Part shown: in pieces, positions 8,292-18,100 of the stretch
Layout of the letters: each line of letters begins with the position of its first letter
Position numbering within the stretch: the first letter of the stretch is position 1
Program-made: the position numbers and the translations under genes
Notes under the pieces: generated by a model
Told to the model about the DNA's origin: nothing
The model's input: the letters and a program-made list of their open reading frames with translations, nothing else
Databases searched by the model: none
Source: Opitutaceae bacterium TAV5
GTDB taxonomy: Bacteria; Verrucomicrobiota; Verrucomicrobiia; Opitutales; Opitutaceae
NCBI GenBank assembly: GCA_000242935.3
Contig: CP007053.1
Location: 1,240,001 to 1,304,000 of the forward strand
Length of the DNA: 64,000 nt
Direction of reading: 5' to 3'

Positions 8292-9968
8292 TTATTCGAC
8301 GGTAAACCACTGGACTTCGACGCGGCGGTTGAGCTCGGGGTCGGAGCCGGCGGGTTCCTCCCAGCCGCGGCCGATGGTTTCGAGACGGGCAGGCGTCACT
8401 TCGAGCCGTTCGATAAGCACGCGGCGGATTTCGTTGGAGCGGTTTTTGGAGAGCTCCATGGCCTTGAGCGCCATCTGGCGGACGAAGGCGTCGCCCCCCT
8501 GCTTGCGGAAGGTGTCGACGAGGGCGTTGTCGACATGGCCGCGGAGGAGGATGGTGGAGCCGGGGCTGACCTGGAGGAGGCGCTTGATCGCGTCGAGGTT
8601 TTGCAGGTTTTCCCGGTTCGAGAGCTGGAGGACGGCGGAGTTGGGTTCGAAGAGGAAGCGGATGTCCTTGGTGAGAAGCGGATCGCCTTCGAGCGCGCCG
8701 GTGGCGGAGCTGCGGATGGGAGCGATGGCGACCTGCTGGCCGGCGAAGGCCCCGGCGGCCTGGAGCGCCTCGAGGTGGCTGGCATCCATGTAACGCTCGG
8801 CATCGGTGGGCTGGTCGATGAGCGAACCGTAGGCCAGGAGGGCGGAGGTGAAGATGCCGCTGAAGCTGCCGGCGGAATCGATGGCGCCGGAGTAGAAAGC
8901 GAGGTTTTCGGGGAGGTTGGAGAGGTGGACCTTGGCGAGTTCCTCGCGCGCCTGGTCGCGAGTCCACTTGAAGGCGCGGGCAATGGTGTCGAGTTGCGCG
9001 GAGGACTGGTCGCGGACGAGGCGGTTGCCTTCGAGGGTGCCCTCGACGAGGCCGGCGACGATCTTCGGGTTGGCCTGGGCGAAGGCTTTGTTGACGATCA
9101 GGATGTCGGCGATGATCAGCAGATTCCTGTTGGTGGTGAGAAGCGTGGCGGCGCCGTTGCTGGCCTCGACGGTCTCGGTGGTTTTCGGCGCCCAGGTGAC
9201 ACAGCCGGCGAGAAGGTTGCCGCCGGCTTTCAGGTCCTGGAGAAAGAGGTCGGCGGCGGCGAAGGCGTCCGCGGCGAAGAGGAGGTTGACCTTGTCGGGA
9301 TCGGGGCGCTCCTGCGGGGTCGCGAGGAGATGGACCTCGAGGCCGGCCTCCTGGGTGAGGTAACGCAGGAAAAAGTCGGCCTCGGTGAACTGGGAGGCGA
9401 CCACGACGCGGCCCTTGAGGTCGTTGATGCGGCGTATTTCCTTGCGCACGACAATGCCGTCGGCGCCGCGCGAGAAACCGATCTGCACGGGGGCGGTGAC
9501 GGCGAAGTTGCGGCAATAGGCGGTGAGGACATCCACCGTGGTCGCGGAGGCGGCGATACGGCCGGTGTTCAGGGCCGGCCAGCTTTCCTCTTCGCTGAGC
9601 GTGATGCGCACCTTGAAACCGTGCTTTTTGTAGAAGAAGGAGTTTTCGGAGGGTTCGAGGCCGCCGTTGGCGACGATGATGCCGGCATAGCCCGCGTATT
9701 CGCTGAGTTCGAGATCGATGGTGTTGTCCTTGGGAACGTAGGCGGCGGCGGGCGGCAGATTGGGACAGGCAAAGAGCGGCGCGACAAACTCGGCGGCGTC
9801 GATCGCGGTGTGCGTTTCTCCGGCGGCGGTGGTGGCGGCGGCGGACGCAGGCGCGGCGGCCGACGAGGGAGCGGAGGCAGGTTTGAGCTTGTCCCACCAT
9901 TTGTACGCGCCGAATCCGGCGAGGCCGAGAATGAGGAGGGTGAGGACGAATTTACCGCGAGCTGTCAT
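8292..9968 (-). CDS. Substrate-binding-like protein with C-terminal OmpA domain
   Basis: Encodes 558 residues. The N-terminus is a membrane anchor or uncleaved signal (KFVLTLLILGLAGFGAYKW). Residues about 80-380 resemble a type 2 periplasmic binding protein of the phosphate or NMT1 kind (VVVASQFTEADFFLRYL, ILIVNKAFAQANPKIVAGLVEG). The last 130 residues form an OmpA-like peptidoglycan-binding domain, with INDLKG earlier and ILLRGHVDN, KNRSNEIRRVLIERL and ETIGRGWEEPAGSDPELNRR characteristic of the family. Anchoring to both inner membrane and peptidoglycan would place the sensor domain in the periplasm. It lies between the PspA-like gene (upstream) and the coiled-coil gene in one operon. The ligand is unknown. 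Confidence 0.83.
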   Translation of the reverse strand: MTARGKFVLTLLILGLAGFGAYKWWDKLKPASAPSSAAAPASAAATTAAGETHTAIDAAEFVAPLFACPNLPPAAAYVPKDNTIDLELSEYAGYAGIIVANGGLEPSENSFFYKKHGFKVRITLSEEESWPALNTGRIAASATTVDVLTAYCRNFAVTAPVQIGFSRGADGIVVRKEIRRINDLKGRVVVASQFTEADFFLRYLTQEAGLEVHLLATPQERPDPDKVNLLFAADAFAAADLFLQDLKAGGNLLAGCVTWAPKTTETVEASNGAATLLTTNRNLLIIADILIVNKAFAQANPKIVAGLVEGTLEGNRLVRDQSSAQLDTIARAFKWTRDQAREELAKVHLSNLPENLAFYSGAIDSAGSFSGIFTSALLAYGSLIDQPTDAERYMDASHLEALQAAGAFAGQQVAIAPIRSSATGALEGDPLLTKDIRFLFEPNSAVLQLSNRENLQNLDAIKRLLQVSPGSTILLRGHVDNALVDTFRKQGGDAFVRQMALKAMELSKNRSNEIRRVLIERLEVTPARLETIGRGWEEPAGSDPELNRRVEVQWFTVE

Positions 9969-9996
9969 GGGAAGATTTTTTCAGGGTTTGGCTTTG

Positions 9997-10068
9997 AACA
10001 GAAGGAAACAGGGAGAACGAAGAAGATCCGAAACTGAAATACCTTCGTTCTCTTCGTTTCCTTCTGTT
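9997..10068. repeat. Short-period dyad repeat
   Basis: Arms at 9997-10022 and 10043-10068 (26 nt) pair at 23 of 26 positions. It is made of purine-rich short periods (GAAGGAAAC, GAACGAAG). Together with the next element it fills the 321-bp gap (9969-10289) between the PspA-like gene and the OmpA-linked gene. Confidence 0.8.
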
Positions 10069-10086
10069 GGGAGGTTCTAAAAATTA

Positions 10087-10220
10087 ACCGCGAAGGACGC
10101 GAAGGATGCGAAGAGCGGAAAAAACAGATTCATTTTATTTTTCTGATGGATTGAAGGTAAATTGATTGAGAATTTGTATCCGACTCCTGACCGCTTCGCG
10201 TCCTTCGCATCCTTCGCGGT
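10087..10220. repeat. Dyad repeat with nonamer arms, copy A
   Basis: The left arm is a run of 9-nt periods (GCGAAGGAC, GCGAAGGAT, GCGAAG) at 10087-10113, mirrored at 10191-10220 with two mismatches over 27 nt. The interior has a T-rich segment with TTTTTCTGATGGATTGAA and ATTTGTATC. A second copy with a matching interior lies at 28910-29044, which shows that the whole unit, and not only the arms, is dispersed. Confidence 0.85.
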
Positions 10221-10289
10221 AAAAGAGAATGGTTCTGGAAGTTTCCTGTTCCGACAGGTTTGAGGATCGGGAAACGGGAACCCGGGTGG

Positions 10290-11042
10290 TCAGGACCCGG
10301 AGATTTTCTGGCGGGCGGGCGCAGACGGATCGGGTTGCGGGGCGGCCTGGGGCTGCACCATGCCCATCTTTTTCTGGTATTCCTTGAACAGGAGAGCGCC
10401 GCGAGCGCGCTTGGCTTCCTGCTGGCGCTGGAGGGAGGAGCCCATTTCGCGGGCGAGGTCGAGCGTGGCGCGCATCTGGCCTTCGCCGCCGGCGGCGGCC
10501 TGGCGAAGCTGTTGCATGGAGCGGCCCATCTCGTCGCCCATCATGCCCTGGAGTTCGCCGATGGAGCCCTTCATGAGGCCGGCGAGATTTTCCAGGGAAC
10601 GACCGACGGCGACACGCGCCTTCACGGCCTCGAACTCGCGCTGGAATTTCTGGATCTCGCGCAGGCTGTTGGCGATGATCTGCGTGTTTTGCTGGTAGAG
10701 TTCCTCGAGGCTCTTGAGCTGGGCCTGGTTGTCGGCGAGATCCTGCTCGATGGTGGCGAGTTCCTCGGCGTAGTGGGTGCCGTTGGCCTCGTCGTTGGCG
10801 GCGGCGGCGGCCTGGAGGAGGTTTTGGGTTTCGTCGCGCTGACGCTCCTGCCGCTTGATCTGGTCCTTGAGGAGGGCGATCTGGCCGGCGAGCTGGCCGT
10901 TGGCGTAGTGGGCCTTGTCGGCCTTGGCCTTGGCATCGCGTATGCCGCGTTCGACGACAGCCTGGTTGATGGCGTCGGTTTCGGTGGCTTTTTCGGCAGC
11001 GAGGCCGAGCCAGATGAAGAAGCGTTTGATGGCGCGGAACAT
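10290..11042 (-). CDS. pspA: PspA/IM30 family membrane-stress protein
   Basis: Encodes 250 residues from ATG at 11042 (MFRAIKRFFIWLGL). The start with an amphipathic helix followed by an almost entirely helical, Gln/Glu/Lys-rich coiled coil is the pattern of PspA/IM30/Vipp1 proteins, which are ESCRT-III-like and bind damaged inner membrane. Recognisable pieces are ANGQLAGQIALLKDQIKRQE, LKSLEELYQQN and FQREFEAVKARVAVGRSLENL. Length is slightly above the usual 220-230 residues, with a Pro/Gln-rich tail. It is the first gene of a minus-strand operon with a binding protein fused to OmpA, a coiled-coil membrane protein and an AAA+ ATPase; no pspB, pspC or pspF homologue is visible here. Confidence 0.85.
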   Translation of the reverse strand: MFRAIKRFFIWLGLAAEKATETDAINQAVVERGIRDAKAKADKAHYANGQLAGQIALLKDQIKRQERQRDETQNLLQAAAAANDEANGTHYAEELATIEQDLADNQAQLKSLEELYQQNTQIIANSLREIQKFQREFEAVKARVAVGRSLENLAGLMKGSIGELQGMMGDEMGRSMQQLRQAAAGGEGQMRATLDLAREMGSSLQRQQEAKRARGALLFKEYQKKMGMVQPQAAPQPDPSAPARQKISGS

Positions 11043-11237
11043 GACGGTGTGGTTTGAGGGTGGCTGGTTGCGGAGGCGGAGGTGCTGAACGGGAAACAGG
11101 CCCGGATATGGCCGGTGACTGACGAATGACGGCAAGAATCAAGGTTTTGCAGAGGAAATCGAGCGAGGTTTGAAATTTTTTTGCCCTCCCCGGTTCAAAC
11201 CTGGGCGAGGCAAGGGAGCCGGCGAGAGCGACGTTAA

Positions 11238-11260
11238 TTTTGATTAAAAAATGATCAAAA
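11238..11260. promoter_or_regulatory. Candidate GntR-type operator, distal box
   Basis: A 23-bp imperfect palindrome with arms TTTTGATT and GATCAAAA around 7 nt (7 of 8 paired). The proximal box 109 bp downstream has the same arm sequence, arm length and spacer length, which supports a shared DNA-binding protein, probably the adjacent GntR-type regulator. Confidence 0.55.
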
Positions 11261-11346
11261 TAAACTCAATTACGATCGATGTTAATTTTAATATATTATA
11301 AATAAATAAGTTATGAAATAAACACTTCGCGCGAAAAACTTCTTGA

Positions 11347-11369
11347 TTTTGATCAATTATTGGTCAAAA
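11347..11369. promoter_or_regulatory. Candidate GntR-type operator, proximal box
   Basis: A 23-bp palindrome with arms TTTTGATC and GGTCAAAA around a 7-nt spacer (7 of 8 paired), ending 35 bp before the regulator ATG at 11405. An in-frame ATG at 11360 lies within this box, one reason to prefer the later start. Confidence 0.55.
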
Positions 11370-11404
11370 CATCTGTCTCGTTCGATTCGCCCACACCTGC
11401 TCCC

Positions 11405-12553
11405 ATGTTCCCCATGTTAACAGAATCCCAGAAAAAGGCCGATTTCGTGTTCACGGAACTGGAGCGCCGCATCGCCGAAGGCGTATGGAAGATCGGTGAG
11501 CAAATTCCGACCGAGGCGGAACTCGCCGAAGAATTTTCCTGCAGCCGTGGCACCGTGAGCCGTGCCATCGCGCGGCTTTCGCACGAAAAGCTCGTCGAGC
11601 GCCGTACCCGCGCCGGCACCCGCGTCGTGCAACGCCCGCAAACCGGCGCACACAGCCGCAACGGCGGCGCGCACGCGCTCGACCTCGACGCCTGCGCCTG
11701 CATCTACCCGAGCGTGGAGCACGAGGGCATCGCGATGATCGTGCAGGGTTTCCAGTCCGCCGCCAACGAGGCCCGCCAGCGCGTGATGATGCTGACCACC
11801 GGCATGAATTTCCGCAAGGAGGCCGAGATCGTCGGGCGCCTCGGCGAGTTCAACGTGCGCGGCGCTGTCATTTACCCGGTGATACGCAGCCCGCAGGATC
11901 AGGTGTACTACATGCAGATGATCCTCGCCTGCCCCTACCCTGTCGTGATGGTCGGCGTGAACCTGCCCGGCGTGAACCGCCCCGGTGTCGTCTCCGACGG
12001 ACAACACGCCGCCTATACGATGACCCGCCGCCTCCTCGACCAGGGCCTGCGCCGCATCGGTTATTTGAGCAATTACGCCTGGGTACCCTCCACCCGCGAC
12101 CGCTATCTCGGCTACCGGCAAGCCATGTCCGAAGCCGGCGTGTTTGACGACTCCCTCGCGCATCTTGAATCCAGGATGCAGCCACGCTTCGACAATCCGC
12201 TCGAAGAGCCCACGCAGATCGCCCGCGATTTTTTTGACCGCATGTGGACCCGTCACCCCGGGGGACTGGAAGCCATCGTGTGCGCCGAGGATTTTCTCGC
12301 CCATGGCTGCATCACTGCCGCCACCGAGCGCGGCTTGCGCGTCTCCACGGCCAGCGGTGACCTCAAAGTCACCGGCATTGGCGGCTTCCGCAATCTCCCC
12401 CGTCTCGACCTGCCGCTGACCACCTACCGCATGCCCTTCTCCCATATGGGCGCCACCGCTTTCCGCGTGCTCAACGAGCAAATCGCCGGTCGCTACGACG
12501 GCCCGCTCGAAACCATCCTCCGCGGTGAACCCGTTCCCGGCGGCACCGCGTAG
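11405..12553 (+). CDS. GntR-type HTH regulator with sugar-binding (LacI-like) domain
   Basis: Encodes 382 residues from ATG 11405 (MFPMLTESQKK). Residues about 10-75 are a GntR winged helix-turn-helix (IPTEAELAEEFSCSRGTVSRA, then HEKLVERRTRAGTRV). The remainder is a LacI/GalR-type sugar-sensing domain (VRGAVIYPVI, YTMTRRLLDQGLRRIGYLS, AIVCAEDFLAHG, LPLTTYRMPFSHMG). This fusion is the AraR-like class of regulators, known in Bacillus for arabinose. It heads a plus-strand cassette of prepilin-like protein, PEP-CTERM protein, glycosidase and SGNH hydrolase, with only 42 bp to the next gene, so it is probably co-transcribed with and represses its own cassette. The sugar is unknown. Confidence 0.87.
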   Translation: MFPMLTESQKKADFVFTELERRIAEGVWKIGEQIPTEAELAEEFSCSRGTVSRAIARLSHEKLVERRTRAGTRVVQRPQTGAHSRNGGAHALDLDACACIYPSVEHEGIAMIVQGFQSAANEARQRVMMLTTGMNFRKEAEIVGRLGEFNVRGAVIYPVIRSPQDQVYYMQMILACPYPVVMVGVNLPGVNRPGVVSDGQHAAYTMTRRLLDQGLRRIGYLSNYAWVPSTRDRYLGYRQAMSEAGVFDDSLAHLESRMQPRFDNPLEEPTQIARDFFDRMWTRHPGGLEAIVCAEDFLAHGCITAATERGLRVSTASGDLKVTGIGGFRNLPRLDLPLTTYRMPFSHMGATAFRVLNEQIAGRYDGPLETILRGEPVPGGTA

Positions 12554-12595
12554 AAACACCGTCTCCATCCACCACCGCCCCCGTCCGTTTTCCCC

Positions 12596-13372
12596 ATGAA
12601 TACACCGTGCCCGATCTCCCCCCGCCTCCGGCGTGCCTTCACGCTGATCGAACTGCTCACCGTGATCGCCATCATCGGCATCCTCGCCGCGATTATCATC
12701 CCCACCGTTGGCCGCGTACGTGAAACCGCCAAGACCGCGCACTGTGCCTCCAATGTCCGTCAGATCGCCCAAGCCTGCCTGCTCTACGCCAATGAAAACC
12801 GGGGACGATTGATTCCCATGCGCAACACCGACGACGCCAACCGCACCTGGCGCGCCTACATCGCCCCCTACGTCGGCACCACGAAAAAGGCCCGGGGCGT
12901 TTTCACCTGCCCTTCCGACCCGACCAACGCCGACGCCGCCGACACCAGCATGGATGTAACCGGAAATGTGCCTTCCTCCTACGGATTAAATTCAGGCACC
13001 CAGTACGCGTCTTCTCCGGACAGACTTCACCAATACGGAGACAATCGCTCTCCCTCCAGGACCCTGGAAGCCATCAAGCAGCCAACCCGCATGATCATGA
13101 TTGTGGACATCGGCTGTGCGGCGTCGGGCGCATCAAGCACCAATCCCTCCGCATGGGCGGTTGATACCAACAAAAAATCCAATCTGGGCTACGCCAAGTT
13201 TCCCTGGGGAGGGAGTTTTTCACCGACCGACTGGTCCGTCTGGCCGCGCCACAGCAGCGGCAAGACCGCCAACGCCGGCTTCTACGACGGCCACGTTCGC
13301 CAAGTCGATCTCATCAAGGATCTCCGCGACCACGCCGAAGGCGATCCTCTCTGCCTGTTCGACAACCACTGA
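12596..13372 (+). CDS. Prepilin-like (H-X9-DG type) pseudopilin
   Basis: Encodes 258 residues. The N-terminus has a short basic leader and the class III signal [16 protein letters not shown], to be cut before Phe by a prepilin peptidase, followed by a hydrophobic helix as in type II secretion pseudopilins. The globular part is large, with a cysteine in FTCPSDP and a C-terminal FYDGHVRQVDL; the His is 11 rather than 9 residues before DG. Such proteins occur in many copies in Verrucomicrobiota and Planctomycetota. It sits between the GntR-type regulator and a PEP-CTERM protein with gaps of 42 and 29 bp. A role in secretion or surface display of the cassette enzymes is inferred. Confidence 0.87.
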   Translation: MNTPCPISPRLRRAFTLIELLTVIAIIGILAAIIIPTVGRVRETAKTAHCASNVRQIAQACLLYANENRGRLIPMRNTDDANRTWRAYIAPYVGTTKKARGVFTCPSDPTNADAADTSMDVTGNVPSSYGLNSGTQYASSPDRLHQYGDNRSPSRTLEAIKQPTRMIMIVDIGCAASGASSTNPSAWAVDTNKKSNLGYAKFPWGGSFSPTDWSVWPRHSSGKTANAGFYDGHVRQVDLIKDLRDHAEGDPLCLFDNH

Positions 13373-13401
13373 CAATCACCAATTCAAGTATCCTATCTCT
13401 C

Positions 13402-15012
13402 ATGACACCCGCTCGACACATATTCAACCTCCGTTTCATCATCGCCGCCTCGCTGCTCTTCAGCACACCCGCCTTCCTCGCCGCTGCCACCTACACGTGG
13501 GACGGTGGCGGTGACACGAATTTCCTCACCCCCGAAAACTGGAATCCCGATGGCGCGCCCGTCAGCGCCGACGACACTCTCATCGTCTTCACCGGCGCCA
13601 CCAACACTGCGCCGGTGCTCAACAGCGCCTTCACGGTCAAAGATCTCAGCTTCAACACCGCCACCTCCTTCACCCTCTCCGGTGCCGGTACCCTCTCCGT
13701 CTACGGCGCGGGCACCGGCAGCGTCAGCGGCAACAACCAAGGAATCACCAACACCGGCGCCGGCGCCCAGGCCGTCGCCAACGACATCCTGCTCACCGGC
13801 AACGCCCAGTTCTACGCCATCGGAGGCAAGCTAACCCTGAGTGGAGCGATCAACGGCAACGGCAAGAGTCTCGCCCTCCGCTCCTTTTCCAACACCAGCC
13901 GCCTCGTCATCGAAAACAGCATCAGCGGCGTCTCCGCCCTCAACTTCAACTCGTCCACCACGGGCGTGGTCGAACTGCGCGCGTCCAATTCCTACACCAC
14001 CACGTCCAACATCTGGCGCGGCACCGCACTCGCTGCCCACGATTCCGCCTTCGGCACCGGCGAAGTCCGCCTCGGCCTCAACAACGCGACCGCCGCCTAT
14101 CTGGAGGGCACGGCCGCCGTCCTCACCGATGGCGCCCGCACCATCGCCAACAATATCCGTCTCGTCAGCGTCAGCGCCGGCGAACGCACCGGCCCCAATA
14201 TCATCGGCGGCTCCACCGCGCACGTTTCCACCTTCAGCGGAAACATCCTCGTGAACAGCTTCAGCGCGAACAACGACCAGAAAGCCGAGGCCCTCACCCT
14301 CACCGCAACTGCCGGCGGACGCGTCCACTTCACCGGCAACATCCAGCGCGCCGCCGGCGTCAGCGCCGACAGCCACACCGATCATCTCACCAAGACCGGC
14401 CTCGGCATCGTCGCCCTCAATGGCTCCAACAACACCTACTCCGGCACGACTACCGTCAGCGAGGGCACCCTCCTCATCAACGGCGTCCTCGCCTCCGGCG
14501 GCGACACCGTGACCGTCTCCAGCGGCGCCACCCTCGGTGGCTCCGGCACCGTCAACCGCGCCATCACAGTGCTCGACGGCGCGACCTTCTCCGCCGGCAA
14601 CATCGATGATGACTCCGGGGCCAGTCTGGCCGGCACATTCACCGCTGGCGCCGGCCTTGCCCTCGCCAACACCGCCACCCTCCATTTTGACCTCGGCGCC
14701 ACCAGCGATTCCGTTTCCGTGACGGGGGACTTCACTCTCGGAGGCACACTCAACATCACTGCACTGGAAGGCTTCGGGGCGGGCACCTACACCCTCTTCA
14801 GCTACGCCGGCGGAGCCTTTGTCAACAACGGCCTCGCGCTCGGCGTCACTCCGGCAGGGTTCGATTATGAGCTGAATTTCGCCACCGCCGGGCAGGTCAG
14901 CCTGATCGTGACCTCCGCGATTCCCGAGCCGGGCTTCATCGCGCTGCTCGTCGCCGGAGCCGCGCTGATCTCCACGGTCGTGAGTCGTCGTCTCCGTCGG
15001 AACGCCCGCTGA
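13402..15012 (+). CDS. Autotransporter-repeat PEP-CTERM surface protein
   Basis: Encodes 536 residues with an N-terminal signal peptide (RFIIAASLLFSTPAFLAAA). The body is Gly/Ser/Thr/Asn-rich beta structure with passenger-associated strand repeats (TYTWDGGGDTNFLTPENWN, NNTYSGTTTVSEGTLLING, LGGSGTVNRAITVLDGATF), expected to form a right-handed beta helix. The C-terminus is a PEP-CTERM sorting tag: IPEPGFIALLVAG, hydrophobic helix, then RRLRR. PEP-CTERM proteins are processed by exosortase in the inner membrane and exported to the surface or exopolysaccharide; no exosortase gene lies in this window. It is the third gene of the cassette headed by the GntR-type regulator. Confidence 0.88.
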   Translation: MTPARHIFNLRFIIAASLLFSTPAFLAAATYTWDGGGDTNFLTPENWNPDGAPVSADDTLIVFTGATNTAPVLNSAFTVKDLSFNTATSFTLSGAGTLSVYGAGTGSVSGNNQGITNTGAGAQAVANDILLTGNAQFYAIGGKLTLSGAINGNGKSLALRSFSNTSRLVIENSISGVSALNFNSSTTGVVELRASNSYTTTSNIWRGTALAAHDSAFGTGEVRLGLNNATAAYLEGTAAVLTDGARTIANNIRLVSVSAGERTGPNIIGGSTAHVSTFSGNILVNSFSANNDQKAEALTLTATAGGRVHFTGNIQRAAGVSADSHTDHLTKTGLGIVALNGSNNTYSGTTTVSEGTLLINGVLASGGDTVTVSSGATLGGSGTVNRAITVLDGATFSAGNIDDDSGASLAGTFTAGAGLALANTATLHFDLGATSDSVSVTGDFTLGGTLNITALEGFGAGTYTLFSYAGGAFVNNGLALGVTPAGFDYELNFATAGQVSLIVTSAIPEPGFIALLVAGAALISTVVSRRLRRNAR

Positions 15013-15179
15013 TACATTTCCCCCGCTCCCCCCCTTCTCTCACAAGCGTTGCCATTCTCTCCTCTCGCGAGCACGATGCGCGGCAGGAGAAAGGTGCCTG
15101 CATTTTTTCTGTTTCCCGAGCCGCGGCGCGGCTCAGATGCCATGCCTTCGTGCTTTTGTCGTTTTCCGTCCTCGAATTT

Positions 15180-18100
15180 ATGCCTTGGTCCACATCCCCT
15201 GTCCTCCGCTTTTGTGCATCGTTGTGCCTCGTCGCTACGTTGGCCTTCGCTCCGCCAGCGACTGCAACCGGCCTCGAAAAAGGCCGGCCCGGCGCCCAAC
15301 TCCGCGGCACGCCCGCAGGCACGGCAACCTGGCAGGCAACTCCCAACCTCGTTTTTGCCTCCACCACCCAGGCCCCCGGAATCCAGGTTCAGGACACCCG
15401 CCCTTTCGCCGGCCGGCTCCCCATCCCCGGTGATCCGGCCGTCGTCACCGCCGAGGCCGAATTACAGGTTACACCCGGCGCCAAAGGATGGCTCGCCCTC
15501 GGCATAGGCAACCCCCGGCTTGGCACTCCCCCGTGGGGCAAGGGCGTGTATGTCATCCTCACCCCCGAGGGCCGTTACACCCTCGCCGCCAATGACGAGC
15601 CTGCGGACTGGCAATCGCAGCACATGGTTGTCCTCAAACGCGGCTCCCTTCCCGAATTTTCCCCGAACCGCCCGATGAAGTTAAAAATCGAATACGACCG
15701 CGCGGGAGACACCGTCAGCCTGTGGGCCGGCGGATCGCCTGTCTCGGGCTCTGTTCCCCTTGCCGGACGCGGCGTAACCGTCGAGCCTCGCTTCGCCGGC
15801 TTCTCCGGCTTGGGACAGACTCCCGGCCACGCCTTCGTCACCGCATTTTCCGTGTCCACCGGCGCATCCGCCGGAGCGGAAACCTCCGCACTGGAAAGCT
15901 CCTGGCTGGTTCCGCTCGCCATCCCCGCCTGGTGGGAACCGGGGGAGGTCGCCGCCTTCAGGCTCAGCGGCAAGGCGTTGCCCGCCGCCATCGTGTCTGT
16001 CAAGACCGTGCTGACCACCGTGGAAGGCGAGGTGGTCGCGGAGTTCATCTCTCCGCGTGCCGAAATCGAACGCCACGGCTGGACTTGGCGGCCGGACCGC
16101 CCCGGCTTCTACGAAGCCGAGTTCCGCGCCATCGATCAGTCCGGAAAGGAGCGTCCCCTTGTCCGCTCCTTCGACCTGAAAGCCCCCGCAACCGGCACGG
16201 TTCTCTCCATTCAGCGCGCACGTCAGTCCTTCGCCATCCTGCCGCCTGACCCGCTTGACGTTCCCGGACGCCAGTCCAAGGGACAGTTCGGCTTCACCTA
16301 CACGCTCAACCAGGAAAACATCCCCCTTGCCCGGCTCGTCGGCCTCGACCTCGCCAACATCCACCCCATTCCCTGGGGGGCCAACTTCTCCAACCTCAAC
16401 ACCGCCATCGAACCCGCCAAAGGCCAATACCGCTGGGAACTCCTCGACCCGCACATCGACGCTCTCACCCGCGCCGGTATGACCATCGCCGGGCAATTCT
16501 GTTACACCCCTCTCTGGGCCTCACCGCATCCCGACAAGAAAAACGTCAACATCTGCGTTGTCGAAGGCACCGCCTACGCCCCCGCCGACATCCAGGACTA
16601 CGCCCGTTTCGTCGAGGCCACCGTCCGCCGCTACGGAGACCGCATCCGCCTGTGGGAACTCTGGAACGAACCCGCTATCCCCGGCGGCAGCGTCTTCTGG
16701 TCCGACACCCCGGAAAACTTCGTCCGCCTCATGGAGGCCGGCTACACGACCATCAAACGACTCCAGCCCGACTCCGAAGTCTGGATCGGCGGACTCGGCA
16801 GCCGCTCCGCCTATTATGCGTTCTACAATCGCATCCAGCAGCTCGGCGCATCCCGTTTCTACGACGTGCTCTCCCAGCACGGCAGTTTCCCCGACCGTGG
16901 CTCTCACGAATTCCGCCGTATCGACACGATCCACGACGTTCCCGCCAAACCCGCCGTCGTCTCCGAGTGGCACGCCATCCTTCAGGGCAACATGCAGTCC
17001 ACCCCCATCCTTGCCGAAGACGCCCTCTCCTTCCGCCTGCTCCGCGACCTCGCCCGGCAACTCAGGATCGGTATCCGCCGCACCCTGCTTTTCGAGATGT
17101 CCAACCTCACGGAAAAGGAAGCCTTGGGCTTCGCCCGCGAAAACAAATGGTTCACCCACAGCTCCGGTCTCTTTCGCAAACGTCCGCAACCCGAACCGCG
17201 CCACGCCGCTGTCGTTCTTTCCAACTTCCTCCGGATCACCGGACGTCAGGCCACCGTTGTCCGCGAATTTTCCGTATCCACTGATTCCCTCGCACTCCTC
17301 CTCGACACCGCGCGCGGCCCCCTCGCCCTCGTCTGGAGCGAAACCGGCCCGCTGCCGGCTTCCAGCCTGAGCACCGTCGCTACTCCCGCCTCTACCCTTC
17401 TTGACTGGGAAGGTCGCGCTGTCTCCCTCGTCCCCGACACCGGTTCCGTGCTCCCGCCCGGCCGCTTCTATTACCTTACCACCCCCGACACCGCCGCCAT
17501 CTCCCGTCTTCCCATTACCGACAAGGTTGTTTCCAGGCAAGTAGCTGCCCGCGCCGGCCACGCCGCCGTCGAAGCTACTTACCAGACGGCTCCTCTGTTC
17601 AAGGACATTGATGCACCTTTGCAGATACCCTCCAGCGCATGGATCAATACCCACTGGAAAGGCAAGGCGCCGCGACAAGGCAACCTTGACGCCGGATTCT
17701 CCGCCCGTGCCGCCGTCGGAGCCAGCGATGCCGGACTCGACATCGTAGTGGAAGTAAATGACACCGTCCACTCGCAGCAGGAAACCAGTGCATGGTGGAA
17801 CGGCGACAGCCTGCAAATCGCAATTGATTGCGAAGGCATCGGCATCAGTGGCGGCAACACCGAACTGATCGCCGCCCTCACCCCTGACGGCCCTCTCCTC
17901 CACAAAATTCTGGCGGCTGATCCACGGGGAGACATTCCCGCCCGCTGGACGCCCGCCGGGAACGAGGTTCGCCATGCCGCCGTTCGCATCGAACGCAACG
18001 CATCCACGACCCGTTACCGCCTGCGCGTCGAATGGCCGGAACTGTATCCTCTGGCCAACAACACGGAAAAACCGCTGCGCCTCTCTCTTGCCATCAATAA

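Larger units (their letters stand above)
11043..11404. other. AT-rich divergent promoter region
   Basis: This 362-bp gap separates the PspA-type operon from the first GntR-type regulator. The part from about 11230 to 11370 is much richer in A and T than its surroundings and holds two 23-bp dyads described separately. No small gene or RNA was recognised. A T-arm-like fold near 11200 was examined and rejected as a tRNA. Confidence 0.7.

Noticed and set aside
11190-11225. T-arm-like fold (CCCGG, loop TTCAAAC, CTGGG) as part of a tRNA gene
   Set aside because: The 7 nt after the stem do not pair with any stretch about 66 nt upstream, and no anticodon arm or D arm can be built. It is a chance hairpin.
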